Shown here piece after piece: positions 15,646 to 24,817 of a DNA stretch of 64,000 nucleotides. The stretch lies in the NCBI RefSeq assembly GCF_013141725.1, contig NZ_WHNZ01000017.1, positions 1-64,000 of the forward strand, given 5' to 3'. Each line of letters begins with the position of its first letter. The stretch's first letter is position 1. Below the pieces are notes generated by a model. That model was not told where the DNA came from and searched no databases. It saw only the letters and a list, made by a program, of their open reading frames with translations. A program made the position numbers and the translations under genes. The DNA comes from Paenibacillus planticolens. GTDB lineage: Bacteria > Bacillota > Bacilli > Paenibacillales > NBRC-103111.

Positions 15646-17172
15646 CTAGTGCCCTACAGAGCCGCTCCCTTTGACAGGGGCGCTTCCCACTTCCATTTTC
15701 GCATTCCCCATAAGCAAAATGAACGCGAGTCCGATGACGGCTAAAACGACTGTTGTTTGAAAAACGACCGCAATGGAATCTGCCAGTGCCGTCAGCAGCT
15801 TGTGCAGCACTTCGGCAGGAATGTTCGCCCGAACTTGCGGCTGCAGCAAAATGCGCGCATCATGAAACTTTTCAGCCATCGCAGGATCTTGTAGGGATTT
15901 TGTAATGTTATCTCTAAGTGAGTTTACCTGAATACTGCCGAATACCGCAACTCCGATAGCGGAACCTACGGAACGGAAGAAGCCGACGAGCGAAGTCACA
16001 GTGCCTCTGCGGCGGAAATCTACCTTATGCAGTGCCGACATTGAGGTGATCGGGAAGCAAGCGCCGATGCCGAGTCCCATCAGAATCATAAACGTCGTGA
16101 TTACCCAGCGTTTGGAATCGATGGAGATTCCTCCCAAAAGCGAAGTGGCTACCAGCAACAGTGCAGCGGATACCAACATCACATTCCGGTAAGAGAACTT
16201 CCCGATGAAGCGCCCGCCTAATGCGGAGCTGACAACGACACCAAGCATCATCGGCGTTAATGTAGAGCCTGCACTTGTAGCAGAGCCTTCAAATACACCT
16301 TGAATAAACAAAGGAATATACGTACCGGCCGAAATCAGAACGGCCCCGTAAGCGAAGCTGACACCCATGCTTGCGGTGAACAAGCGATTTTTGAACAAAT
16401 CCAGAGGAACAATCGGTTCTGCGGCAGATTTTTCAATCATCAGGAAGACGGCCAAGAGAACGGCAAATCCTGCGAACAAGCTAATAATTTGCCAAGAATC
16501 CCAAGCATATTCTTTACCGCCGAGCTCTAACGCAAACATGAGTGACATAATCGCTGCCGTCAGTAAAATCGTACCGCTCCAGTCGATTTTGGCCTTGCTG
16601 TGTTCCACGGACTCGTGGTACGAGAAAATAATGAGTAATAAGGATACGACACCGAGAGGAAGATTAATAAAGAAAATCCATTCCCATGTAACGTGATCCG
16701 TGAAATAGGCGCCGATAATCGGGCCAAGCACGCTCGACAAACCGAATACGGCTCCGAATAGCCCTTGCATTTTACCCCTTTTCTCCGGCGGGAAAATGTC
16801 AAAAATAATGGCAAACGTAATCGGCATCAGGGCGCCGCCTCCGATACCTTGGATGGCGCGGTACACGATGAGCTGGGTCATCGAGGTAGCCGTTCCGCAT
16901 AAAGCAGAACCAACCATGAATACAATGATCCCAATGATAAAAAACAGCTTGCGCCCATACATATCCGACAGCTTCCCGAAAATCGGCATCGCTGCCACGT
17001 TCGCAATCAAATATGCAGAGAAAACCCAGACGAACTGGCTGAAACCGCCCAATTTAGAAACAATAGTCGGCATCGCCGTCGAGACGATCGTCTGATCCAA
17101 CGAAGCCAGTAGAAGTCCTAACATCAACCCGACGACTGTCCATGTTGGGTTTGACTTGCGTGTTAACGACAT
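15646..17172 (-). CDS. MFS multidrug exporter, DHA2 (EmrB/QacA) family (508 aa)
   Basis: About 14 transmembrane segments. The DHA2 motif [14 protein letters not shown] lies in TM1, [10 protein letters not shown] is motif A, and [34 protein letters not shown] is the motif C region. The start ATG 17172 has AAAGGAG 9 nt upstream; an earlier in-frame Met at 17193 has no such site. It is co-transcribed with a PadR regulator and divergent from a LysR regulator. Proton-driven drug efflux is expected; substrate unknown. Confidence 0.9.
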   Translation of the reverse strand: MSLTRKSNPTWTVVGLMLGLLLASLDQTIVSTAMPTIVSKLGGFSQFVWVFSAYLIANVAAMPIFGKLSDMYGRKLFFIIGIIVFMVGSALCGTATSMTQLIVYRAIQGIGGGALMPITFAIIFDIFPPEKRGKMQGLFGAVFGLSSVLGPIIGAYFTDHVTWEWIFFINLPLGVVSLLLIIFSYHESVEHSKAKIDWSGTILLTAAIMSLMFALELGGKEYAWDSWQIISLFAGFAVLLAVFLMIEKSAAEPIVPLDLFKNRLFTASMGVSFAYGAVLISAGTYIPLFIQGVFEGSATSAGSTLTPMMLGVVVSSALGGRFIGKFSYRNVMLVSAALLLVATSLLGGISIDSKRWVITTFMILMGLGIGACFPITSMSALHKVDFRRRGTVTSLVGFFRSVGSAIGVAVFGSIQVNSLRDNITKSLQDPAMAEKFHDARILLQPQVRANIPAEVLHKLLTALADSIAVVFQTTVVLAVIGLAFILLMGNAKMEVGSAPVKGSGSVGH

Positions 17173-17196
17173 GAAGTGAATCTCCTTTATCAATCA

Positions 17197-17225
17197 ATTT
17201 TAATCATACAAATTATTATAATCAA
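17197..17225 (-). promoter_or_regulatory. Promoter of the exporter-padR operon
   Basis: Minus strand: TTGATT (17225-17220), 17-bp spacer, TAAAAT (17202-17197), 25 bp before the start codon. The surrounding AT-rich AAATT...AAATTTG sequence could hold a PadR or LysR operator, but no clear palindrome stands out. Confidence 0.5.
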
Positions 17226-17393
17226 ATTTGAATATATCGCAATAAAAATCGCATATCTTCGTCCCTGTTTTTCCGAAAATATTGCCGACCCGGCCCTACT
17301 ATCATATAATAGGCTTACAAAAGCTTTTTATGCACTTTACAATTTCGATAAATTTTATTTGTAAACATACTATGAATAGCAGGAGGTAATCGC

Positions 17394-18296
17394 ATGAATA
17401 TGAACCAGTTGGAGACATTGCTCACGATTTCCAAAACGATGAGCTTCCGTAAAGCTGGCGAAATTCTTAACTTGACCCAACCTGCCGTTTCCGCGCAAAT
17501 CAAGAGTCTAGAAGACGAATTCGGCACGATTCTCATTGATCGCAATCAGCCTGTTACTTTAACGGACAGCGGAAAGCTATTTTTGGAGCATGCTGAGAAA
17601 ATGCTGCGGATCGCCAGTGACCTCAGGCAGCGCTTGACTGACTTACATCAAACACCGCAAGGCCATATCCACATCGGTACGACAACCTCTATTGCCATGC
17701 AAATTTTGCCGCGGGTGCTATCTTATTTTCAAGACCAATTCCCCCTGATCAAAACGACCATTCACTCCATGACGTCTTCCCAAATTATGACCTCTGTTGA
17801 GAATAGCCAAATTGATATCGGGCTTACTTATTTGTTTGAGAAAAATCAAGCGTTAGAGACTTCCGTGCTGTATTACGACACTTTCGAATTGATCGTCTCG
17901 ACGCATCATCCGCTTAGCCGGTTCGCCCATTTGTCGATTGAGAAGCTGCGCAATATTCCGTTCATCATGCTTTCGCCGGAAACCGCCGGACGGCGCTTCG
18001 TCGATCACATTTTCAAAGCGTATGACGTCTCGCCGCACATTGTGATGGAGTTGTCCAGCAGTGAGGAAGTGAAGCGGATGGTGGAACTAAATCTCGGCGT
18101 CGCGATCATCTCCAAGCTTTCTGTGGCGGATGAGCTGCGGCATGGGACGTTGAAAATGGTAAAAGTCAGTGAGCTGGATAGTACTCATCCTGTAGGTGTA
18201 GTATATAAGTCGGGACGCTACTTGAATTCCGCCATGCAGCAGTTCCTTGCAGATCTGAAAGGAATGCCGGAAACGCAGTTTCTTGGCTCAGAGTAA
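17394..18296 (+). CDS. LysR-family transcriptional regulator (300 aa)
   Basis: The N-terminal LysR helix-turn-helix (about 3-62) reads MNQLETLLTISKTMSFRKAGEILNLTQPAVSAQIKSLEDEFGTILIDR. The effector domain spans about 90-295, with the periplasmic-binding-protein-like pattern HIHIGTTTSIAMQILP and a second half starting ELIVSTHHPL. Length is standard. Start ATG 17394 has AGGAGG 7 nt upstream. It is divergent from the drug exporter, which it might regulate, and followed by a PHP phosphatase 41 bp later. Confidence 0.9.
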   Translation: MNMNQLETLLTISKTMSFRKAGEILNLTQPAVSAQIKSLEDEFGTILIDRNQPVTLTDSGKLFLEHAEKMLRIASDLRQRLTDLHQTPQGHIHIGTTTSIAMQILPRVLSYFQDQFPLIKTTIHSMTSSQIMTSVENSQIDIGLTYLFEKNQALETSVLYYDTFELIVSTHHPLSRFAHLSIEKLRNIPFIMLSPETAGRRFVDHIFKAYDVSPHIVMELSSSEEVKRMVELNLGVAIISKLSVADELRHGTLKMVKVSELDSTHPVGVVYKSGRYLNSAMQQFLADLKGMPETQFLGSE

Positions 18297-18337
18297 AGAG
18301 AAATCAACTCAATTCATTGTTCAGGAGGCATCCTTGT

Positions 18338-19144
18338 ATGAAATTCGACCTACATACCCATCATGACCGGTGCGGGCACGCGCAGGACAAAATTCGCGAC
18401 TATATCGAGGCCGCCATTGCCGGCGGTTTGAAAGCGATTGGAATTTCGGACCATTCCCCATATTTCGGAAGCACGGAAGATCACGCCCAACCTTTAATCG
18501 CTATGGCAAAAAGCGAATTTCCCCGCTATATTGAGGAAGTGCTTCAGCTAAAAAAAGAATACGAAGGTAAAATCGATGTGCTGTTAGGCGTCGAATCCGA
18601 CTATTTTCCCGAGCACGTCGACATCTATCGCCAGGAGTATGCCAAATACCCATTCGACTACATCATCGGCTCGGTGCATTTGTCCGGCGGCGTCAGCATT
18701 TTTAATCGCAACCGATGGAAACATCTGAACGAAGAGGAAAAGATCGAGCATAAAGAAGAGTACTACCGCCTTATCGCAGATTCCGCCCGTTCCGGCATGT
18801 TCCATATTCTTGGACATATCGATGCGATGAAAGGCTTTTACCCTGCTTTCTCCGACATCGCGACGCCGGCAGTAGGTGAGACTTTGAAGGTCATAGGCGA
18901 GTCCGGTGTAGCCATTGAAATCAATACGTCAGGCAAAACCAAAGATGTCGGCGGCTGGTATCCTTCGCACGCGATCTTGGAGCAAGCGCTTCACTATGGG
19001 GTAGAGGTAACGTTCGGCTCCGATGCGCATATCCCAAGCCGCGTCGGGGATGATTGGGATGAAGTGAGCAGAACGCTCAAAGAGATCGGCTTCAAACATT
19101 GGGTGTATTTCAAAAACAAACAAAAACAAATTGTTCCGCTATAA
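18338..19144 (+). CDS. PHP-domain histidinol-phosphatase-like protein (268 aa)
   Basis: Metal-dependent phosphoesterase of the PHP family (HisK/HisJ type). Metal-ligand motifs in order: FDLHTHHDRCGHA, GISDHSPY, GVESDYFPEH, IIGSVH, LGHIDAMK, EINTSG, FGSDAHIPSRVGDD. The size fits HisJ-type histidinol phosphatases, but no other his gene is nearby. The ATG at 18338 is chosen because AGGAGG lies 9 nt upstream; an open extension to 18317 starts inside the spacer. It may be co-transcribed with the LysR gene. Confidence 0.85.
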   Translation: MKFDLHTHHDRCGHAQDKIRDYIEAAIAGGLKAIGISDHSPYFGSTEDHAQPLIAMAKSEFPRYIEEVLQLKKEYEGKIDVLLGVESDYFPEHVDIYRQEYAKYPFDYIIGSVHLSGGVSIFNRNRWKHLNEEEKIEHKEEYYRLIADSARSGMFHILGHIDAMKGFYPAFSDIATPAVGETLKVIGESGVAIEINTSGKTKDVGGWYPSHAILEQALHYGVEVTFGSDAHIPSRVGDDWDEVSRTLKEIGFKHWVYFKNKQKQIVPL

Positions 19145-19195
19145 GAAAAGAGGCTCCCTTGCGTAAATCACTCTACGCGAGGGCAGCCTCTTTGA
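19145..19195. terminator. Bidirectional terminator
   Basis: AAAGAGGCT-CCCTTGCGTA pairs with TACGCGAGGGC-AGCCTCTTT across a short loop. It lies between the PHP gene and the convergent GGDEF-EAL gene. Confidence 0.88.
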
Positions 19196-19196
19196 T

Positions 19197-21500
19197 TTAG
19201 TTGCCAATATTCTCCATAAACATGAGCTTCGGCTGAAGACTCTCATGAAGTTTGTCATGCGTCTGACCCGCAGTCATAGGCATAAAGAAATAATAGCCCT
19301 GGATTTGGCTGCAGCCGTTAGCAACCAGGAAGCCGGCCTGCTCTTCCGTCTCGACCCCTTCGGCAATGATTTGCAATTGAAACGATTTGGCTACGGAAAT
19401 GATCGCTTTGATCATAGCCCGATCCTTGTCATCGGTTTGTACGCCGCGGACAAACGACTGGTCCAGTTTGATTTTGGTGACCGGAAACCTTTTTAAATAG
19501 CTTAATGAAGAATAATGAGTGCCGAAATCGTCGACGGATATCGCAATACCGAGCTCGCGCAGACGGCCGAGAGCTTCCAACTGCTCATCCTGCATCGCAA
19601 CATTTTCTGTAATTTCAATTTCCAAATATTTCGCCTCAAGGCCCGTCTCTTCGAGAATTTGAATCACTTTATCGACAAAGCGCTCATCGTTCAGCTGCTT
19701 AACGGAAAGATTGACGGATATCGTCAGCGGCTCTTCCAGGGTGCTGTGCCAAGCTTTCATCTGCTGGCAGGCCCCCCGCATCACCCATTCGCCGATCGCG
19801 ACGATGAAGCCCATTTCCTCGGCAATCGGAATGAATTCCGAAGGGGAGATATAGCCCTTGGTCGTATGCTTCCAGCGCAGCAGCGCTTCAACGCCCGTAA
19901 CTTTCCCCAGCAGGCAATCAACCTGCGGCTGATACACAATCTCGAGCTCATTTCGATCCATCGACTGCCGGAGATGATTCCCCATTTCCAGCTTGGATAC
20001 GGAATTCATCGCCATTTGCTGATTAAAGAAGCTGTAGGAGCTGCCGCTCTCTTTCTTGGCCATATACATGGCGATATCTGCGTTCTTAAGCAGCGACTCC
20101 CAGGTTAGACCTCCATGCGGATACTGCACAATGCCAATGCTCGCGCTGATGAAAAAGGAACGGCCCGCGATCATACACGGCGGCTTCAAAATCTCGATCA
20201 ATCCTTCGCAAAAACGCTGAATGTCCTGTTCTTCGGGGCAATCTTCGAGCAGGATCGCAAACTCATCCCCGCCGAATCTGGCGAACGTATGATAAGGAAG
20301 TTCGGAATGCTGAATCCGATGGACAACCTCGCTCAGCATGAGATCGCCCATGTGGTGACCGTGCGAATCATTCACCATTTTAAAGTTATCCAGGTCAAAA
20401 AACAGCACAGCCAGCGAAGTATGATTAATTTCGTTATAGACGATTTGTTCCTTCAATATCATTTGAAAATGCGCCCGATTATGAATTCCTGTCAGTACAT
20501 CATGATAGGCCATATAGGACAGCATATGCTCCGATTCTATCAGCCTTTTGGTAGACTCCTGCAGCTCCTGCTGTCCGGCGATCAGCTCCTCATTCATCGC
20601 TGTCAAATCTTCATTGGCGAGCTGCAATTCTTGTGTGCGCTCGTTCACAGCCCGGCTTAACGCATTGCGCTGTCTAACCATGTAGAGGATGAAAAAGAAA
20701 CCGAGCAGCAAAACTGTCATATACGAGCAGCGCGCCACGAGGATCTGCTTGTTGATGCTGTGCAACGCACTGCTATGAGGCAGCGCACCCAGCTCCCAGT
20801 TGTGATCCGCAAGCTCAATCGTGGTTATCATGGTGCTCTTCGCTTGGAAAACCGCATCATCCCCAAAAAAGGCCGGCTGTCCGGGGTTACGGAGGGCGAG
20901 TCCTTCATTTCTTGCCTCTTCCTCTCCCAAGCCCGCTTCGGTAAGCAAGTTATCCGAGTCGGCTCCAACGGATACAAATCCCCAAAACTGCCCGTTTTGA
21001 TAGATAGGTTTGCGGGCAACTAATCCATTCACCCCTTGCAGCAATGTAAACGGACCATCTATGGTCATTTTCTTGGTTTGAAGGGCACGTGAAATTTGCT
21101 GCTGCACATTGGGCCGGGGATCTTTCAATAAATCCCAGTTTAGAATGGTTTCATTCCCCTTAAGCGGAAAAACGAATTTCATTACCCCTTTGGGCGCGAT
21201 AATTAAATTAAGCGTAGATGCTTCTGCCCCAAGATACAGCGAAGCTATGTAATTCAAAACCTCTTGATCTGGTATGTTTTCCAAATAAGTAGAGCTTACG
21301 TAAGCTTCTAAACTGACCATGACGTTAAAATTACGATCAATCACCGATTGCAAGGCCAATGCCCTCGAGGATAACTGAGATTGTTCGGTTATACTTAGCT
21401 CATTCAACAAGGAGTTTTTGTACTTACCGAGAACAAACTCGGATGAAGAGATCAGTATAACGAAAACTAGAGCTATTATCGTATATTGCATCGTTTTCAT
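19197..21500 (-). CDS. Membrane GGDEF-EAL cyclic-di-GMP protein with sensory domain (767 aa)
   Basis: The N-terminal transmembrane helix (about 6-26) and an extracellular CHASE-type sensor (about 40-260) are followed by a second helix (about 262-283). A coiled-coil (about 290-325) links to GGDEF (about 330-490) and EAL (about 505-755). The diguanylate cyclase signature GGDEF is intact at 410-414. The usual RxxD inhibitory site before it is replaced by LPYH. The phosphodiesterase motifs are also intact: EALLRW (E538), NLSVKQ, EITEN, DDFGTHYSSLSYL, KLDQSF, EGVE. It could therefore make or break c-di-GMP. GGGAG lies before ATG 21500. Confidence 0.92.
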   Translation of the reverse strand: MKTMQYTIIALVFVILISSSEFVLGKYKNSLLNELSITEQSQLSSRALALQSVIDRNFNVMVSLEAYVSSTYLENIPDQEVLNYIASLYLGAEASTLNLIIAPKGVMKFVFPLKGNETILNWDLLKDPRPNVQQQISRALQTKKMTIDGPFTLLQGVNGLVARKPIYQNGQFWGFVSVGADSDNLLTEAGLGEEEARNEGLALRNPGQPAFFGDDAVFQAKSTMITTIELADHNWELGALPHSSALHSINKQILVARCSYMTVLLLGFFFILYMVRQRNALSRAVNERTQELQLANEDLTAMNEELIAGQQELQESTKRLIESEHMLSYMAYHDVLTGIHNRAHFQMILKEQIVYNEINHTSLAVLFFDLDNFKMVNDSHGHHMGDLMLSEVVHRIQHSELPYHTFARFGGDEFAILLEDCPEEQDIQRFCEGLIEILKPPCMIAGRSFFISASIGIVQYPHGGLTWESLLKNADIAMYMAKKESGSSYSFFNQQMAMNSVSKLEMGNHLRQSMDRNELEIVYQPQVDCLLGKVTGVEALLRWKHTTKGYISPSEFIPIAEEMGFIVAIGEWVMRGACQQMKAWHSTLEEPLTISVNLSVKQLNDERFVDKVIQILEETGLEAKYLEIEITENVAMQDEQLEALGRLRELGIAISVDDFGTHYSSLSYLKRFPVTKIKLDQSFVRGVQTDDKDRAMIKAIISVAKSFQLQIIAEGVETEEQAGFLVANGCSQIQGYYFFMPMTAGQTHDKLHESLQPKLMFMENIGN

Positions 21501-21689
21501 GAGTCTCTACTCCCGTCAATTAACATTAAACGCCAAACTTCGACACGTTCCTCTCTATTATTCCATCTACGAAGTACTAGATCAATCTTTTTATTACGGA
21601 AAAGAAAACTAGCTTCCCGGCTCTTGCACTTTTCACAGATCATATGAAACAATAGAAGCAAGTCACAGCCTTGTTTGGGGGGAAGTCCG

Positions 21690-22574
21690 ATGAAGACTCA
21701 TCTCGGATCACTCGGGAATTTGCGTCCAACCGTCAACTTCTGCAATTATTTTCAAGCTCCGGCCGGCACATATTGGGGCCCCCGCACGATTCCGGACTGC
21801 CAGCTCATCCTTTTGGTATCCGGTTCTGCTAGTTTTGAATTTGCAGGTAAAAGCCTGAATTTACTGCCGGGGAACTGTCTGTTTTACGGAACCGATACGC
21901 CGCACCGTTTAGCGATTTCTTCCGATGGCCCTTCTACCTTAGGCAGCATTCATTTTAGCTGGGATTCAGCTTCGAGCGAAGCGATTCATCCGGAACCGAC
22001 TATTATTTTACATACGAAAGAGCACTTGGCCAGACCTGCCAGAACTTATACCGTTCATGTGGAAGGACACGGCGACGTGGATATGTGGCATTACTATGAG
22101 GTTACACAGCTGGAAAGCCTGTTTGCGCGGATCGCCAAGGAATTCGTACACCGAGATCCTGGTTATGGCGCTATCGCCCGCGGCTATCTCCTCCAAATCC
22201 TTACCACTTTATTGCGCTATCAAATCGATAAACGTTTTCGCGCTGCTAACGGGCATAGCAAAATCGCGGCATCGATAGAGGCGATTCAGCAGGATACGTC
22301 CCGCCATTGGTCAACACCTGAGCTCGCTGCCATAAGCGGCTACCACCCCACCTATTTCGCAGAATTGTTCCGCGAAGCGACCGGGTATGCCCCGAAGCAC
22401 TACTTGGTGATGGAAAGAGTGAAACAAGCGCAGCTGCTTTTGCTGCACGAACCCTCCATTGAAGCCGTGGCGACGAAACTGGGGTATTCGAGCATTCATT
22501 ATTTTTGCCGGAATTTTAAAGCCGTTACCGGCCTAACCCCAACTGAGTTTAAGCAGCGTAATGTTGCGTTATAG
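21690..22574 (+). CDS. AraC-family transcriptional regulator (294 aa)
   Basis: The N-terminal cupin-like sensor domain (about 5-165) includes LLPGNCLFYGTDTPHRLAIS. The C-terminal AraC double helix-turn-helix (about 190-290) includes WSTPELAAISGYHPTYFAELFREATGYAPKHYLVMERVKQAQLLLL and IEAVATKLGYSSIHYFCRNFKAVTGLTPTEFKQ. The ATG at 21690 is chosen because GGGGGGAAG is well placed before it. No metabolic gene is adjacent: a ParB homologue follows and a c-di-GMP gene is divergent. The regulated pathway is not evident. Confidence 0.88.
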   Translation: MKTHLGSLGNLRPTVNFCNYFQAPAGTYWGPRTIPDCQLILLVSGSASFEFAGKSLNLLPGNCLFYGTDTPHRLAISSDGPSTLGSIHFSWDSASSEAIHPEPTIILHTKEHLARPARTYTVHVEGHGDVDMWHYYEVTQLESLFARIAKEFVHRDPGYGAIARGYLLQILTTLLRYQIDKRFRAANGHSKIAASIEAIQQDTSRHWSTPELAAISGYHPTYFAELFREATGYAPKHYLVMERVKQAQLLLLHEPSIEAVATKLGYSSIHYFCRNFKAVTGLTPTEFKQRNVAL

Positions 22575-22581
22575 GGAGTTA

Positions 22582-22610
22582 TTTCCACAAATTAAACCTT
22601 GTTATATAAT
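22582..22610 (+). promoter_or_regulatory. Candidate promoter of the parB-like gene
   Basis: TATAAT (22605-22610) with TTTCCA (22582-22587) 17 bp upstream. It begins just after the AraC stop codon, giving the ParB homologue its own transcription start. Confidence 0.5.
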
Positions 22611-22644
22611 AAGCCAAGGAAATCCGAAGGATTGGAGACAAGTT

Positions 22645-23694
22645 ATGGACATTATTGAAATTCCTATCGCTTTCATCGATGAAGACACAGATCAGCCCAG
22701 ATATCAGTTCGATGAGGAAGCGCTGCAAGAGCTCATGAAAAGCATTGAGGAGATCGGCTTGCTCTCGCCGATTAAAGTAAGAACGACGGGCAACAACCGG
22801 TACAAAATCATCTATGGGAACCGCAGATATAAAGCGAGTAAAATGCTCGGAAAACAAACCATGTCCTGTATTGTGTCCACGGTCACGGATGAGATGGAAA
22901 TTTATCTGGAGCAAATTGCGGAGAATTTGACGCGGGAAGGCTTTTCCCCGATTGAGGAAGCCGAGGCTTTCCATAAGCTGATGAACGATGCCAGATTCAG
23001 TTCCTCCATTAAATACCTCTCCGGCAAGCTGGGGAAGCCTGAATCCTATATCAAAAATAAATGCGATTTATTGAAATTCGGCAACGCCGTCAAAAAGTTG
23101 ATCGTAAGCGGCACGGAAATCCGCAAGGACAAATTGACGGAAGATCAGCTCCTGCCTCTCAAGGACTTACCGCTCGAGCACCGCGATCCGCTGGCCTTGA
23201 TTGTTGCGAGAGATGAAATGCCGGTAAGCGACGTGAAAAAAATCGCAAAAATGTTCAAGGATAAAGATATTTCAGAAAGCACGAAAGGGAAGCTGTTGTA
23301 CAAATCAGGCCACGAGCTGGTGGAAACATGGTCGGTCTTTCAAAACAACCGCGCAGAGCGGGCCAAGCCTGCAGCTGCAAAAGCTTCCGCTAAAGCGCAG
23401 AAATCGCAGAAAGCAGCTGCAGCAAGCGAAGCACCAGTGGCGGAGCCGGTCAGCCAGCCTCAGATGGCAGCGACTGCGGCAACCGCAATCGCCGCAGCCC
23501 CCATTCAAGTTAAGCTGCAGCATCTGCTTACGGCCGTACAAGCTCCGAGCGAGAGTGATCTGCAGAATGAGGCCGCTAAGCTCGACGTCTCCGAAAAAGA
23601 CAAGTTCCTGGACGATGTCAACACGTTAGTCGAACATTTGGAACAACAGTTGGAGGAATGGAAAAAGGTTAGAGAACTGACTCTTTCAAAATAG
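22645..23694 (+). CDS. Orphan ParB/Spo0J-like nuclease-domain protein (349 aa)
   Basis: The N-terminal ParB domain (about 1-90) starts IEIPIAFIDEDTDQPRYQFDEEALQELMKSIEEIGLLSPIKV and contains YGNRRYKASKMLG, a variant of the GERR CTP-binding motif with Asn in place of Glu. Then come ENLTREGFSPIEEAEAFHKL and a KorB/Spo0J-type helix-turn-helix (LSGKLGKPESYIKNKCDLLKF). An Ala/Lys/Pro-rich linker (about 240-305) leads to a C-terminal helical domain. The start ATG 22645 has TTGGAG upstream; the frame is open to 22561, but that part overlaps the promoter. There is no parA partner or nearby origin. Its 3' end overlaps the convergent GNAT gene by 9 bp. Confidence 0.8.
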   Translation: MDIIEIPIAFIDEDTDQPRYQFDEEALQELMKSIEEIGLLSPIKVRTTGNNRYKIIYGNRRYKASKMLGKQTMSCIVSTVTDEMEIYLEQIAENLTREGFSPIEEAEAFHKLMNDARFSSSIKYLSGKLGKPESYIKNKCDLLKFGNAVKKLIVSGTEIRKDKLTEDQLLPLKDLPLEHRDPLALIVARDEMPVSDVKKIAKMFKDKDISESTKGKLLYKSGHELVETWSVFQNNRAERAKPAAAKASAKAQKSQKAAAASEAPVAEPVSQPQMAATAATAIAAAPIQVKLQHLLTAVQAPSESDLQNEAAKLDVSEKDKFLDDVNTLVEHLEQQLEEWKKVRELTLSK

Positions 23695-24189
23695 CTTCTT
23701 CGCATAACAATGCCTTGGAAGACCGCCGTACATCGGGCGGGAGAATTGAAGCGTGAGCCCGGCCGCCTCTAAGTTTTGCCGGCTGACCGCATTGTCCGGA
23801 TGAACAGTGGCATAAAGGTACAGCATGTCCTTTTCCCGTGCGCGCTGTTCTCTCCAGGCATTGAAATGCCGCTGCAGCCCTCGTCCCCTCACCGATTCGT
23901 GGACAATCGTCCCTTCCAGCGAAGCGACTCTGGACAGTTCCGCCTCCGGCACGCCAAACTCCCGTCCGAGATTGCCGGCGCTTAGCCCCGGGAATGCGAT
24001 CACGGTATAAGCAACGAGCGCGTCCCCTTGATAAACGCCGTACATTTCGCCTTTTTGCTCAACATATTCGTACAGGGCATCAAAACCAGTCGTCGAATAC
24101 AGAGCATCCGAAGGCAGGCGCGAAACCACATCCGTCAGTAGCTCTTGTACCTGCGGTACGTCTTGTTCCCACAGCCGTATTATTTCCAA
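23686..24189 (-). CDS. GNAT-family N-acetyltransferase (167 aa)
   Basis: Acetyl-CoA-dependent acyltransferase fold. Motif A is seen as SLEGTIVHESVRGRGLQRHFNAWREQRAREK (V-RGRG-x-G/Q), followed by ATVHPDNAVSRQNLEAAGLTLQ (motif B). The start TTG 24189 is chosen because AAGGAGG lies 10 nt upstream; the frame extends further but without a site. It is the last gene of a short minus-strand run with the CYTH gene 55 bp upstream. The substrate is unknown. Confidence 0.82.
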   Translation of the reverse strand: MEIIRLWEQDVPQVQELLTDVVSRLPSDALYSTTGFDALYEYVEQKGEMYGVYQGDALVAYTVIAFPGLSAGNLGREFGVPEAELSRVASLEGTIVHESVRGRGLQRHFNAWREQRAREKDMLYLYATVHPDNAVSRQNLEAAGLTLQFSRPMYGGLPRHCYAKKLF

Positions 24190-24244
24190 GATGTATGAAC
24201 CTCCTTGATATGTACCATCTTCCATGTGCCTTGGCAAAAGGGAC

Positions 24245-24739
24245 CTATTGATCTCTTTGCAGGGCAATCCACATAGACTTGTTCCGGAATTCTTCCTGTG
24301 AACCCAGCTCCCGCCCGAACCAGGCAGGCACTTCAAAGCGCTCAGCCGCTTCTAAGCTTGGAAATTCAACTTCAACCACGGCCAAATCCACTTGCTTATA
24401 TTCATCGATTTCGAAACAAATCCCCTGAACTTCCACTGTCGTGCGAATCTTCTCCAACGGAATCAATCCCGTGCGCTCCAACAGCTGCTTGTAGACCGAT
24501 TCAGAGATGCTGTACTCAATTTCTTCTCGAACCATGCCATGGCCGGATTTAAACGTATGTGTAAAATGCGACTCGCCGGAGCTGTCAACCAGTTGACGCA
24601 CTCGAATTTCCTGATCCTCCGAAAAAGCTAAATATGTTTGATAAATATACTGCTTGGAAACCAACTTCATTTCTTCCTTTTCTAATTCTGCTGCAGGAAA
24701 CTCAGGCAATAAAAACTTTCTTTCTATCTCGGCACTCAT
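24245..24739 (-). CDS. CYTH-domain protein (164 aa)
   Basis: CYTH/triphosphate tunnel metalloenzyme fold. The signature EIERKFLL lies at residues 4-11. Charged strand motifs follow (QEIRVRQ, FTHTFKSGHGMVREEIEY, KIRTTVEV, FEIDEYKQVDLAVVEVEFPSLEAAERFEVP), which line the tunnel for triphosphate and metal. The family includes tripolyphosphatases and class IV adenylyl cyclases; small Bacilli members usually hydrolyse inorganic triphosphate. GAGAGGGGC precedes ATG 24739. Confidence 0.85.
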   Translation of the reverse strand: MSAEIERKFLLPEFPAAELEKEEMKLVSKQYIYQTYLAFSEDQEIRVRQLVDSSGESHFTHTFKSGHGMVREEIEYSISESVYKQLLERTGLIPLEKIRTTVEVQGICFEIDEYKQVDLAVVEVEFPSLEAAERFEVPAWFGRELGSQEEFRNKSMWIALQRDQ

Positions 24740-24817
24740 AGGTAAAGCCCCTCTCCCTAACCAATCTTTTTTTAAAAACTATTTTACCATAAAAATGTTG
24801 GAACAACCTGATAGGAG

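Noticed and set aside
19515-20660. Two long plus-strand open frames
   Set aside because: Antisense to the GGDEF-EAL gene, whose domains are complete and unambiguous.
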